From Paenibacillus_AR mesotrionivorans (GTDB lineage Bacteria > Bacillota > Bacilli > Paenibacillales > NBRC-103111), in NCBI RefSeq assembly GCF_046098205.1, contig NZ_JBJURJ010000030.1, positions 1 to 59,562 on the forward strand: a stretch of 59,562 nt of DNA. The letters run 5' to 3'. Below the pieces are notes generated by a model. The model saw only the letters and a list, made by a program, of their open reading frames with translations, did no database searches and was not told where the DNA came from. Made by a program: the position numbers and the translations under genes. How positions within the stretch are numbered: the first letter of the stretch is position 1; each line of letters begins with the position of its first letter. This document shows, piece after piece, positions 39,945 to 48,583 of the stretch.

Positions 39945-41345
39945 ATGGATCGTTTTTTCAAGCTGAAGCAAAGCGGCACCACGGTTAGAACGGAAATTAT
40001 GGCCGGTCTGACCACGTTTATGACCATGGCCTATATTCTGGCGGTCAATCCGGATACCCTGTATGCCTTCGGACGGACCGGCATGGATTGGTACGCTGTG
40101 TTCCTGGCTACTGCCATCGCCGCAGGTATCTTTACCATCGCTATGGGCGTTTTCGTTAATTTTCCGGTGGCGCTGGCTCCGGGCATGGGGCTGAACGCCT
40201 ATTTTGCCTCGGTTGTACTGTCCTCCGCCGCAACGGACAAGCCGTTTACCTGGCAGATGGGTCTGACAGCGGTATTTATCTCCGGTATTATCTTTATTAT
40301 CCTGACCGTGACCAAGGTCCGGCAGATGCTGCTCGTTGCAATTCCCGACAGCCTCAAGCATGCCATTACCGTCGGTATCGGCTTGTTCATCACCATTATC
40401 GGTTTGAAGAACAGCGGCCTGCTGACAGTTGGCGTAGAAACCCTCAACAATGTGGAAAAAGGCAAATATACAGAGCTTCTTTCATTTGAAACCATCTTCC
40501 ATCTGGGCAGCCTGGAAAACCCGACTGTTCAGCTGACCATCATCGGTCTGGTGATCATCGCCATCCTGATGGTGCTGGATGTGCCGGGCGCCATTCTGTT
40601 CGGTATCCTGGGCACCACTGTCATCGCCATGCTGATGGGCGAAGTGAACTTCGACGTGCTGACCGGGGACAAAACCCCTTGGGTTCCGGATCTGGGCCAG
40701 CTGCAGTTTATGGCTTTTGACTGGGATGGCATTATCCATACCGGGATTATCTCGGTAGTCGTTACCTTTACCTTCGTTGAATTGTTCGATACCTTCGGAA
40801 CCTTGGTGGGCACCGCCAACCGCGCCGGCTTCATGAAGAATGCGGAAGAAGGCAGAAAGCGTGTGGGCAAGGCTATGTTCGTTGACGCTGTTGGCGTTGG
40901 CGGCGGCGCTATGCTGGGAACCTCCACCATTACCGCTTATGTGGAAAGCGCCGCGGGTGTTGCCCAGGGCGGACGCACCGGTCTTACCTCGGTGACCACC
41001 GGCGTGTGCTTCCTGTTGTCCCTGTTCCTGGCTCCTGTAGTGGCTCTGATTCCGGGCTCCGCTACAGCGGCGGCTCTGATCGTAGTGGGTGTTCTGATGA
41101 TGCAGTCCGTCAAGGAAATTGACTTCCAAGACATGGTGCTGGCGATTCCGTCCTTCCTGACCATTACCTTCATGCCGTTTACCTACAACATTGCCAACGG
41201 TATTTCCTTCGGTATCTTCTCTTACGTGGTACTGGCCTGCGTGTCCAACGTGGCCGGCAAGAAAAAATACAGCATCCACTGGCTGATGTGGATTCTGGCC
41301 GTTCTCATCGTGCTCCGTTACGTATTCGTCGGCAGCCAGGGCTAA
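39945..41345 (+). CDS. pbuG: Guanine/hypoxanthine permease (NCS2, AzgA/PbuG type)
   Basis: This 466-aa membrane protein has 12-14 predicted helices and AzgA-type motifs: GLTTFMTMAYILAVNP near the start, PVALAPGMGLNAYFA, FVELFDTFGTLVGTANRAG and TSTITAYVESAAGVAQGGRTGLTSVTTG. It imports purine bases by proton symport. Guanine-riboswitch control supports guanine/hypoxanthine rather than adenine or uracil. ATG 39945 follows AAAGGAGG by 11 nt. The longer ORF from 39900 starts in the terminator and is rejected. A strong terminator ends the unit. Confidence 0.92.
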   Translation: MDRFFKLKQSGTTVRTEIMAGLTTFMTMAYILAVNPDTLYAFGRTGMDWYAVFLATAIAAGIFTIAMGVFVNFPVALAPGMGLNAYFASVVLSSAATDKPFTWQMGLTAVFISGIIFIILTVTKVRQMLLVAIPDSLKHAITVGIGLFITIIGLKNSGLLTVGVETLNNVEKGKYTELLSFETIFHLGSLENPTVQLTIIGLVIIAILMVLDVPGAILFGILGTTVIAMLMGEVNFDVLTGDKTPWVPDLGQLQFMAFDWDGIIHTGIISVVVTFTFVELFDTFGTLVGTANRAGFMKNAEEGRKRVGKAMFVDAVGVGGGAMLGTSTITAYVESAAGVAQGGRTGLTSVTTGVCFLLSLFLAPVVALIPGSATAAALIVVGVLMMQSVKEIDFQDMVLAIPSFLTITFMPFTYNIANGISFGIFSYVVLACVSNVAGKKKYSIHWLMWILAVLIVLRYVFVGSQG

Positions 41346-41365
41346 GTCCATTTCTGCCGTATGAG

Positions 41366-41395
41366 ACGCCTTCCCTTCGGGGGAGGCGTTTTTTT
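41366..41395 (+). terminator. Terminator of the purine permease gene
   Basis: ACGCCT-CCC pairs with GGG-AGGCGT around a TTCG tetraloop, followed by T7. It separates the permease from the xylan locus. Confidence 0.92.
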
Positions 41396-41404
41396 CATTC
41401 CACA

Positions 41405-41441
41405 TGTTGACGTTTTCATTCCTGAGGTTTGGTCTTATAAT
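41405..41441 (+). promoter_or_regulatory. Candidate cre and -10 box before the xylo-oligosaccharide locus
   Basis: TGTTGACGTTTTCA (41405-41418) fits the cre consensus at 12 of 14 positions, with intact central CG and right arm. TATAAT is at 41436-41441 without a well-spaced -35. The layout suggests an activated promoter under catabolite control. Confidence 0.45.
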
Positions 41442-41480
41442 GAGAGCGACAGAGGGTCAGAAGGAAGTAGGGGGAATCAC

Positions 41481-43217
41481 ATGAGATTGTCCAAGCAACC
41501 CTGGAGAAAAGCCACGTTGACGCGGCTGATTTTTTCGCTTATCTGCATTATGCTGCCGATGTATATCCTCAGCACCATCATGAACAATTGGAGCATCCGC
41601 ACCCTCCAGTCGGAAATCTCCAAGTCCATGACCTCCCAGGTGTCCCAATACCTCACCGATCTGGAAAAGGAATTTCAGCGGATCCAGACGCTGCAGTACG
41701 ACTGCCTGAATGATGAGAACCTGAACCGGCTGGCGGGAATACCTGATTCCCTGGACGATATCGAGAAGATGCAGAACATTCTGCGCCTCCAGCAGCGACT
41801 GAATGCCATCAAAAACAGCAGCGCCTATATCCAAGATGTATACGCTTTCATACCTGGTGTGGCCAAAAATGTCTCCGCCATCACGGTCAATGCTTTTGAT
41901 CCTGTGGAATACGAAGCTCTGATGAACAGCCCGCTGTCCTTCGAATCCCGGGTGCGGGTGGTGAAAAATAAGCTGTTCCTGAGTGTCGCTTATCCGTTTA
42001 GCCTAAGCGGCAAACGGGAGCCGCTGTTTCTGATTGCCGTGGAGCTGTCTTTGGACAAGCTGGAGGACACGCTGCAATCCATGCGGAATTCCGAGGATGA
42101 GGGGCTGATTCTCACCAGTCCCCAATTCACGCTCAGCACGGGCAGGGATGAGGGCTTTAACCGGCAGCTGGTGGAGCTCCTGGGCAAACCCGAGGGCAAA
42201 CCAACCGCCCAGACCGTAGACATTAACCGGACCTCGTATCTGGCGGTAACCACCACATCGGACTTTTTTGGGGCGGTGCTGAGCAAATATGTGCCGGAGG
42301 ATGCGGTATTTCAGCCGCTGGCCCAGTTCCGCAGATGGTTTCTTGCCTTGGCGGGGATTGCTCTGGTGGTCATAGTGGTTTATTCCCTCTATGTCTATAA
42401 ATACATTCACAAGCCCCTGATCAAGCTGGCCAAGGCCTTCCGCAAAATCGAATACGGCGACTTCAGTGTCATCATCGGGCACAGGCAAAATGACGAGTTC
42501 CAGTATATTTACACCCGGTTCAACGCCATGGTGGAAAAGCTGAACTCCCTCATCGACCAGGTATACAAGCAGCAGATTCTCACCCAGCGGGCGGAGCTGA
42601 AGCAGCTCCAGTCCCAGATTAATCCCCATTTTTTGTACAACAGCTTCTTTATGCTGAACACCATGACCCGGGTCGGGGATTATGAGCAATTGGAGCAGTT
42701 TACGAACCAGCTGGGGGAGTATTACCAGTTTATTACCCGGAGCAGCTCCGACGAGGTGCCCTTGGTCAAGGAGGTTGGCCATGCCCGAGTGTATACGGAT
42801 ATCCAGGCCATGCGCTTCTCCAACCGGATCAAGGTCAGGTTCGGGGAGCTGCCGCCACAGACGGAGCATATTATGGTGCCCCGACTGATCCTTCAGCCGA
42901 TTATCGAGAACGCCTTCGAGCACGGGTTGGAGAAAAAACGGGCCAACGGCCTTTTGTGTGTCAGCTTCGAAAAAGATGAGGACCGGCTGCTCCTGATTGT
43001 GGAGGATAACGGGGGGCAGATGGACGACCTTCAGGCCGCCGCCTTAAACCGGGAGCTGAACAGCAATGACGGGACGGTGGAAACCACGGCGCTGCTCAAT
43101 ATCCACCAGAGAATCGGCATGAAATTCGGGCCCCGGAGCGGCCTGCACCTGGAGACGGGCGAGCAGCAGGGGCTGCGGGTAATCATGACCATTTATCCGA
43201 AGGATGGGGGAAGCTAA
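41481..43217 (+). CDS. YesM-type sensor histidine kinase (xylo-oligosaccharide sensing, XynD-like)
   Basis: The 578-aa membrane kinase has two membrane helices (~15-35 and ~285-303) around a ~250-residue extracellular sensor. A HAMP linker (~304-356), a His-kinase core with phosphoacceptor His383 in QINPHFLYN, and an ATPase domain with LQPIIENAFEHG follow. It signals to the response regulator one base downstream. Location before an importer with GH43 and GH52 enzymes points to xylo-oligosaccharides as the signal, as for Geobacillus XynD; this is inference. ATG 41481 is 7 nt from AGGGGG; the longer ORF starts in the terminator. Confidence 0.9.
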   Translation: MRLSKQPWRKATLTRLIFSLICIMLPMYILSTIMNNWSIRTLQSEISKSMTSQVSQYLTDLEKEFQRIQTLQYDCLNDENLNRLAGIPDSLDDIEKMQNILRLQQRLNAIKNSSAYIQDVYAFIPGVAKNVSAITVNAFDPVEYEALMNSPLSFESRVRVVKNKLFLSVAYPFSLSGKREPLFLIAVELSLDKLEDTLQSMRNSEDEGLILTSPQFTLSTGRDEGFNRQLVELLGKPEGKPTAQTVDINRTSYLAVTTTSDFFGAVLSKYVPEDAVFQPLAQFRRWFLALAGIALVVIVVYSLYVYKYIHKPLIKLAKAFRKIEYGDFSVIIGHRQNDEFQYIYTRFNAMVEKLNSLIDQVYKQQILTQRAELKQLQSQINPHFLYNSFFMLNTMTRVGDYEQLEQFTNQLGEYYQFITRSSSDEVPLVKEVGHARVYTDIQAMRFSNRIKVRFGELPPQTEHIMVPRLILQPIIENAFEHGLEKKRANGLLCVSFEKDEDRLLLIVEDNGGQMDDLQAAALNRELNSNDGTVETTALLNIHQRIGMKFGPRSGLHLETGEQQGLRVIMTIYPKDGGS

Positions 43218-43218
43218 G

Positions 43219-44907
43219 ATGTACCGGATGTTAATTGTGGATGATGAGGCGATTATTACCGACGGATTGTATGAAGTGTTCGAAAATTTGCAGCATCTGG
43301 AGCTGGACCTGTACAAGGCCTATTCCGGTCCGGAGGCGCTGCAGCTGTGCCAGCGGATGCGGCCTGACATTGTGCTCAGCGATATCCGCATGCCGGAAAT
43401 GGACGGGCTGCAGCTATTGGAGCGTATCCGCGGCATGTGGCCTAAGTGCCGGGTGATTTTTTTGACGGGGCATAATGAGTTCTCGTATATCTATACCGCC
43501 ATCCAGTATGACAGTGTAGGGTATCTGCTGAAAACAGAAGGGTATGACCGGATTATTCAGGTGGTGGAGCAAACCCTGGCGGATCTGGAGTCCGAGCTGA
43601 AGGCGGAGGCGCTGCTGGAGCAGGCGGAGGTCAGATTGGGGGCGGCCCGGGAGCTTTTACAGCGGGATTATCTGCATGGCATCGTTAAGGGGCTGCACCA
43701 TAAAGAGGACATCAGCCGGAAGCAGTTTGAGGAGCTGGACATTCCTCTGGATGCTGACAAACCGGTGCTGATGATGCTGGGGCGGCTGAACAGCCTTCCC
43801 GGAGGGCTGTCTTATTCGGAGAAATCCCATCTGCTGTTCAGCATCCGGCTGATTGCCGAGCAGTATCTCTCCGCCCGGGCCAGGCTGGCCCATGTGGTGG
43901 TGGACAACACCGACCTGGTCTGGCTGATACAGGAGCAGGGTGAGCCCGACCCGCAGGCGGGGCTGGAGGGCGGCCGTCAGGCGCTGCGGATGTTCGTGAC
44001 CGGGAATGTGGAGCTGATCCAGGCGGCCTGCCGGGAATCGGTGGGAGCGCTGATCTCCTTCGCCCTGGACGATAGCCCCGTTCAGCTGGACCAGGTGGGG
44101 GAACGGTTCTCCATGCTTAATATGCTGGTCAATTACCGCATCGGCCAAGGCAGCGGGATGCTGCTCCTGGACAAGCATATCCTGGAGCGGGAGCTGCAGC
44201 GCCCGGCCCAGCATCCGCGGGAGATGAAGCATATGCGCCAATCCCTCTTGGACCGGCTGGCCGACAGCCTGGAGCATGGGCACCGGGATGAATTCGGACG
44301 TATCCTGTCCGAGCTGACAGAGGGCAAAAACGGAACCGATATGCAGCATATTCCCGGGCAGGAGCTGTATTTTTCCATAGCACTGATCTATCTGTCTTAT
44401 CTGAACCGCTGGAACCTGGTGGAGCGGGCCGCCAATGCGGAGCTGAACCGGCTGATGCAGCCGGGCAGCCACAGCTCCTGGGCGGATGCGGTGCAGTATC
44501 TGGCCTCGGTGGGGACCATGATGTTCGATCTCCAGCATGTGGAGCAGGAGCGGCGGGCCCAAACCATCATCGGCTCCGTCCAGCGTCATGTCCAGCAGCA
44601 TCTGGACAATCCCGACGAGCTTTCCCTGGTCCGTCTGGCAGAGCTGGTCTACTTTAATCCATCCTATCTCTCCCGGCTGTTCAAGCAGGAAACAGGTCTG
44701 AATTTGTCGGATTATATCAATTCTTCCCGCATGAATAAAGCGATGGAGCTGCTGCGCTCCCCCGATATGAAAATCCAGGAGGTAGCCGAGCAGGTGGGCT
44801 ATAATTCGTCGGCCAACTTCACCCGCTCCTTCCGCCGATACACCCAAAAGACCCCCCAGGAGTATCGTGCTGAGCTATCTAGTAGTCAAGAGCGGAATGG
44901 AATGTAA
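43219..44907 (+). CDS. YesN-type response regulator with AraC DNA-binding domain (XynC-like)
   Basis: The 562-aa cytosolic regulator has an N-terminal receiver domain (~1-120) with phospho-acceptor Asp55 in VLSDIRMPEMDG. A long middle region of unknown fold follows (~130-450), then a C-terminal AraC double HTH (~460-555: SLVRLAELVYFNPSYLSRLFKQETG; IQEVAEQVGYNSSANFTRSFRRYT). It starts one base after the kinase stop. It should activate the ABC/GH genes downstream; no direct repeats of a site were identified in the 84-bp gap before the SBP gene. Confidence 0.92.
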   Translation: MYRMLIVDDEAIITDGLYEVFENLQHLELDLYKAYSGPEALQLCQRMRPDIVLSDIRMPEMDGLQLLERIRGMWPKCRVIFLTGHNEFSYIYTAIQYDSVGYLLKTEGYDRIIQVVEQTLADLESELKAEALLEQAEVRLGAARELLQRDYLHGIVKGLHHKEDISRKQFEELDIPLDADKPVLMMLGRLNSLPGGLSYSEKSHLLFSIRLIAEQYLSARARLAHVVVDNTDLVWLIQEQGEPDPQAGLEGGRQALRMFVTGNVELIQAACRESVGALISFALDDSPVQLDQVGERFSMLNMLVNYRIGQGSGMLLLDKHILERELQRPAQHPREMKHMRQSLLDRLADSLEHGHRDEFGRILSELTEGKNGTDMQHIPGQELYFSIALIYLSYLNRWNLVERAANAELNRLMQPGSHSSWADAVQYLASVGTMMFDLQHVEQERRAQTIIGSVQRHVQQHLDNPDELSLVRLAELVYFNPSYLSRLFKQETGLNLSDYINSSRMNKAMELLRSPDMKIQEVAEQVGYNSSANFTRSFRRYTQKTPQEYRAELSSSQERNGM

Positions 44908-44991
44908 ACAGGTGATTGTAGATGTGCGGCCCGGGGGATCGTATGATAAAAGTGTCACCACCACACATGAATCGGGGAGGTCAAAACACAA

Positions 44992-46644
44992 ATGGCAAAC
45001 AAAATGAAACCGATTGCACTTGCCGCCACGGCGGGCCTGCTGGTCTTAAGCGCCTGCGGCAAAAGCGACGGGGAAGCCAAGCCTGCCGCTTCCTCCGGCG
45101 CGTCCGCTGCTCCTGCGCTGGATATTGCCAAGAAGTACGACACGCCGGTGGATATTACCGCCTGGCGCTACACGGAGTCCACCTACCAGTATGAAAACGG
45201 GGACACCATCGACAACAACATTTACACCAAGATGTACGAGGATGAGCTGGGCATTAAGCTGAAATACAAATGGACCGTGCCAGTGGAGCAATTCGACCAG
45301 AAGCTGAGCGTGTCCATTGCCTCCGGAGATACGGCGGATATTATGTGGATGAAGAACAAGCAGCTTACGGATATGGCTGAGAATGACATGCTCTACGATC
45401 TCACGGATTTGTTCGAGAAGTATGCCTCCCCTATAGCCAAGAGTATCCTACAGCAGGACAAGAAAAGCTTCGATACCGCCAAAATCGGCGGTAAGCTGAT
45501 GGCTATTCCGCAAACGGCTTCGGCAGTGGATGGTTTGCCTGTTCTGTACGTACGTACCGACTGGCTGACCAAGCTGGGGTTGTCCGAGCCCAAAACGATG
45601 CAGGATATACTGGCTATTTCGGAAGCGTTTACGCAGAAGGACCCTGACGGCAACGGCAAGAATGATACCTTTGGGTTGGCCTTCACGAAAACCTTCCTGA
45701 CAGACTCCCACTTCGGCACCTCAGGCTTTTTCTCCGGCTATCATGCGTACCCGGGCAAGTGGGTGAAGGATGACAAGGGTAATCTGGTGTACGGCAGCAC
45801 TCAGCCTCAGGTGAAGGAAGGGTTGAAGCAGCTCCAGGCCATGTATAAGCAGGGTTTGCTGGATAAAGAGTTTGGCATCAAGGACCGGGCCAAGGTAACC
45901 GAGTCTGTTGTTGGCGGCAAGGTAGGGCTGTTCTATGGCTCCATGTCCGCACCACAGTCTATTATTCAGAAGAATATCGACAATGATCCCAAGGCGGAGT
46001 GGAAGCCTATCCCTCTCGTATCCATTGACAGCAAAAAAGCCACCCCAATCGGTAAAATGCCGGTTAACATTTACTACGGCGTCAGCAAAAAGAGCAAAAA
46101 CCCGGAGGCCATCATCAAGATCCTCAACTCTGTTATGGCCGGTTATGATCCGGCTGCTCCGTCCAGACCGGAATTCAGCCACAGCAAAAACAACGTTCCC
46201 GTATGGCTCTATGGACTTCTCTTGCCGCAGCCGGCCAACAAAAACCTGATCGCTCACCAGAATGTGGTAAAGTCCCTCAGCTCTAATGATGCCTCCAAGC
46301 TGAGCGCGGAGGAAAAGGGCTACTACGACAAGGTGGTGGATTTCCGCAAGGGCAACAAAGCCAATTGGGGCACCGAGCGGGTATTCGGCTCTCCCAGCAG
46401 CTTTGATGTCATCGAGCAATACGTGAAGGACGACAATTACATCCTGGATGCCTTCTATAGCTCACCGACGGCCACCATGGTGGAGAAAAGCGCTACCCTC
46501 CAGAAGATGGAGGAGGAGGTATTCACCAAAATTCTGATGGGTGAATCGGTAGATTCCTTCGACAAGTTCGTAGAGGATTGGAAGAAGCTGGGCGGCGATC
46601 AGATTACTAAGGAAGTCAACGAATGGGCTGCTAAAAACAAATAA
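44992..46644 (+). CDS. Extracellular oligosaccharide-binding lipoprotein (LplA/XynE-like)
   Basis: The 550-aa lipoprotein has signal peptide LLVLSAC (Cys22) and a Ser/Ala tether. The large binding fold is of the family used for oligosaccharides (TADIMWMKNKQLTDMAENDMLYDLTDL; GLPVLYVRTDWLTKLGLSEPKTMQD; FGLAFTKTFLTDSHFG). Length 500-560 aa is typical of LplA/XynE. It likely brings xylo-oligosaccharides to the two permeases. GGGGAGG lies 12 nt before ATG. The gene is followed by an intercistronic hairpin. Confidence 0.9.
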   Translation: MANKMKPIALAATAGLLVLSACGKSDGEAKPAASSGASAAPALDIAKKYDTPVDITAWRYTESTYQYENGDTIDNNIYTKMYEDELGIKLKYKWTVPVEQFDQKLSVSIASGDTADIMWMKNKQLTDMAENDMLYDLTDLFEKYASPIAKSILQQDKKSFDTAKIGGKLMAIPQTASAVDGLPVLYVRTDWLTKLGLSEPKTMQDILAISEAFTQKDPDGNGKNDTFGLAFTKTFLTDSHFGTSGFFSGYHAYPGKWVKDDKGNLVYGSTQPQVKEGLKQLQAMYKQGLLDKEFGIKDRAKVTESVVGGKVGLFYGSMSAPQSIIQKNIDNDPKAEWKPIPLVSIDSKKATPIGKMPVNIYYGVSKKSKNPEAIIKILNSVMAGYDPAAPSRPEFSHSKNNVPVWLYGLLLPQPANKNLIAHQNVVKSLSSNDASKLSAEEKGYYDKVVDFRKGNKANWGTERVFGSPSSFDVIEQYVKDDNYILDAFYSSPTATMVEKSATLQKMEEEVFTKILMGESVDSFDKFVEDWKKLGGDQITKEVNEWAAKNK

Positions 46645-46672
46645 AGCTTGCCGGTAACGAATAACGGTTGCG

Positions 46673-46697
46673 GAGGGGAACAGTTCCGGTTCCCCTC
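46673..46697 (+). other. Intercistronic hairpin after the binding-protein gene
   Basis: GAGGGGAAC (46673-46681) and GTTCCCCTC (46689-46697) form a perfect 9-bp stem with a 7-nt loop and no T-run. Such hairpins commonly protect binding-protein mRNA and lower permease expression. Confidence 0.7.
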
Positions 46698-46738
46698 TGT
46701 CTGTTCAAGAGACGGCAATTACGGATGGAGGGAGCCAT

Positions 46739-47647
46739 ATGGCGAGCAATACCCGAAGAAAAAAGCTGCAGGAAATCCCGCTGCATATCATGCTGCTGCC
46801 AGGTGTTATCCTGTCGATACTGTTTCACTATATCCCTATCGGAGGCATCGTCATCGCCTTCCAGAAATTCGTTCCGTCCAGGGGCATTTTCAACTCCAAA
46901 TGGATCGGGCTGGATAACTTTCATTATCTGTTTAACCTTCCCAACTTTACAAGTGTGCTGTGGAATACCATTTTTATCGCCGTAATGAAAATTATTGCAG
47001 GGCTTATTGTGCCCATTGTTGTGGCTTTGCTGCTGAACGAGGTGATCAGCAACTCCTTCAAACGGACCATCCAAACCATTATTTATTTCCCGTACTTCCT
47101 GTCATGGGTTATTCTCGGGGGCATCCTGATCGATATATTGTCGCCTTCCAACGGCATCGTCAACCAGGCCTTGGGCTTCTTCGGTATTGATCCGATTTTC
47201 TTCCTGGGCAATGAAAAATGGTTCCCCTTCACACTGGTCCTCTCCAATACGTGGAAGGAATTCGGCTACAGCACCATCGTCTATCTGGCGGCGCTGACGG
47301 CTATCGATCTCCACCTGTATGAAGCTGCCATTGTGGACGGGGCCAACCGTTGGAAGCAGACCCTGCACGTTACCCTGCCCGGCATTATGCCGATTGTGAC
47401 CCTGATGGCTGTGCTGAGCCTGGGCAATGTCTTGAACGCCGGCTTCGACCAGGTGTTCAACCTGTACAGTCCGATGGTATACAGCACCGGCGACATCCTG
47501 GATACCATGGTGTACCGGATCGGCTTGATTGACGCCCAGTACGGGGTAGCCACAGCGGTGGGACTGTTCAAATCGGTGATTGCCTTAGGGCTGATTACCT
47601 TATCCAATTTCCTGGCGGGCAAATATGCCGGCTACCGGATTTTCTAG
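46739..47647 (+). CDS. ABC importer permease, LplB/XynF-like
   Basis: The 302-aa permease has about six helices, an N-terminal LPGVILSILFHYIPIGGIVIAFQKF motif, and the EAA loop DLHLYEAAIVDGANRWKQTLHVTLPGIMPI typical of LplB-type oligosaccharide permeases. It pairs with the next permease. GGAGGGAG precedes the ATG. No ATPase gene is in the locus, so a shared MsmX-like ATPase is expected. Confidence 0.92.
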   Translation: MASNTRRKKLQEIPLHIMLLPGVILSILFHYIPIGGIVIAFQKFVPSRGIFNSKWIGLDNFHYLFNLPNFTSVLWNTIFIAVMKIIAGLIVPIVVALLLNEVISNSFKRTIQTIIYFPYFLSWVILGGILIDILSPSNGIVNQALGFFGIDPIFFLGNEKWFPFTLVLSNTWKEFGYSTIVYLAALTAIDLHLYEAAIVDGANRWKQTLHVTLPGIMPIVTLMAVLSLGNVLNAGFDQVFNLYSPMVYSTGDILDTMVYRIGLIDAQYGVATAVGLFKSVIALGLITLSNFLAGKYAGYRIF

Positions 47648-47662
47648 GGAGGGGGAGCAAAC

Positions 47663-48544
47663 GTGCATAAGCTGACAGTCGGTAGACGGGCCTTTCTTAT
47701 CATCAACTGTGTGGTACTGGCTGTAATGGCCATTGCGTGTATCCTGCCGCTTGTTAACGTGCTGGCGATTTCCATGAGCTCCAGCAGTGCGGCTGCAGCA
47801 GGAGAAGTGAAGCTGTGGCCGGTGAATTTTACCGTGGCTTCTTATAAGCATGCATTAGGCAAGGCGGAGTTTATGACGGCGGCTGCCGTCTCGCTCCAGC
47901 GGGTGGCATTGGGTTATGTCATCAGCATTATCGTAACGGTGCTGACCGCATTCCCGCTGGCCAAGGAAAAACGCTCCTTCAGCTCGCGGACCGTGTATGC
48001 CTGGTTCTTCATCGTGACCATGATGTTCCACGGGGGCCTGATTCCCTCTTATATGACCATCAAGGCGCTGGGGATGCTGGACACGATGTGGGCTCTGGTG
48101 CTGCCCGGAGCGATTTCCGTATTCAATGTGATTCTCTTGATGAACTTCTTCCGCAATCTGCCCAAGGAGATTGAGGAAGCCGCCTATATCGACGGAGCGG
48201 GACATTGGCGGGTGCTGTGGAGCATCTATATCCCCTTGTCCAAACCGGCCATCGCCACCATCACCCTGTTTATGGTCGTGGGGCACTGGAATTCCTGGTT
48301 CGACGGCCTGATCTATATGAACTCGCCTGCCAATTATCCGCTGCAAAGCTATCTGCAGACCATTGTCATCGGCAATGATCCCAGTATGGTGCCGACCAAT
48401 GAGCTCTTGGATGCCTCCAAAATTTCCGACCGCACCTTCAAGGCCGCCCAGGTATTCCTGGCTGCATTCCCGGTTCTGGTGCTGTATCCCTTCCTGCAGA
48501 AGTATTTCATGAAGGGTCTGGTTATGGGCAGTGTGAAGGGATGA
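47663..48544 (+). CDS. ABC importer permease, LplC/XynG-like
   Basis: The 293-aa permease starts with GTG, 10 nt after GGGAGGGGG. It has six helices, the EAA loop KEIEEAAYIDGAGHWRVLWSIYIPLSKP and the terminal YFMKGLVMGSVKG motif. It completes the importer with the preceding permease and lipoprotein. It starts 15 bp after the partner. Confidence 0.92.
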   Translation: MHKLTVGRRAFLIINCVVLAVMAIACILPLVNVLAISMSSSSAAAAGEVKLWPVNFTVASYKHALGKAEFMTAAAVSLQRVALGYVISIIVTVLTAFPLAKEKRSFSSRTVYAWFFIVTMMFHGGLIPSYMTIKALGMLDTMWALVLPGAISVFNVILLMNFFRNLPKEIEEAAYIDGAGHWRVLWSIYIPLSKPAIATITLFMVVGHWNSWFDGLIYMNSPANYPLQSYLQTIVIGNDPSMVPTNELLDASKISDRTFKAAQVFLAAFPVLVLYPFLQKYFMKGLVMGSVKG

Positions 48545-48583
48545 TGATCCGGGACGGGAGTTTGACGGGGAGGGAAGACAAAC

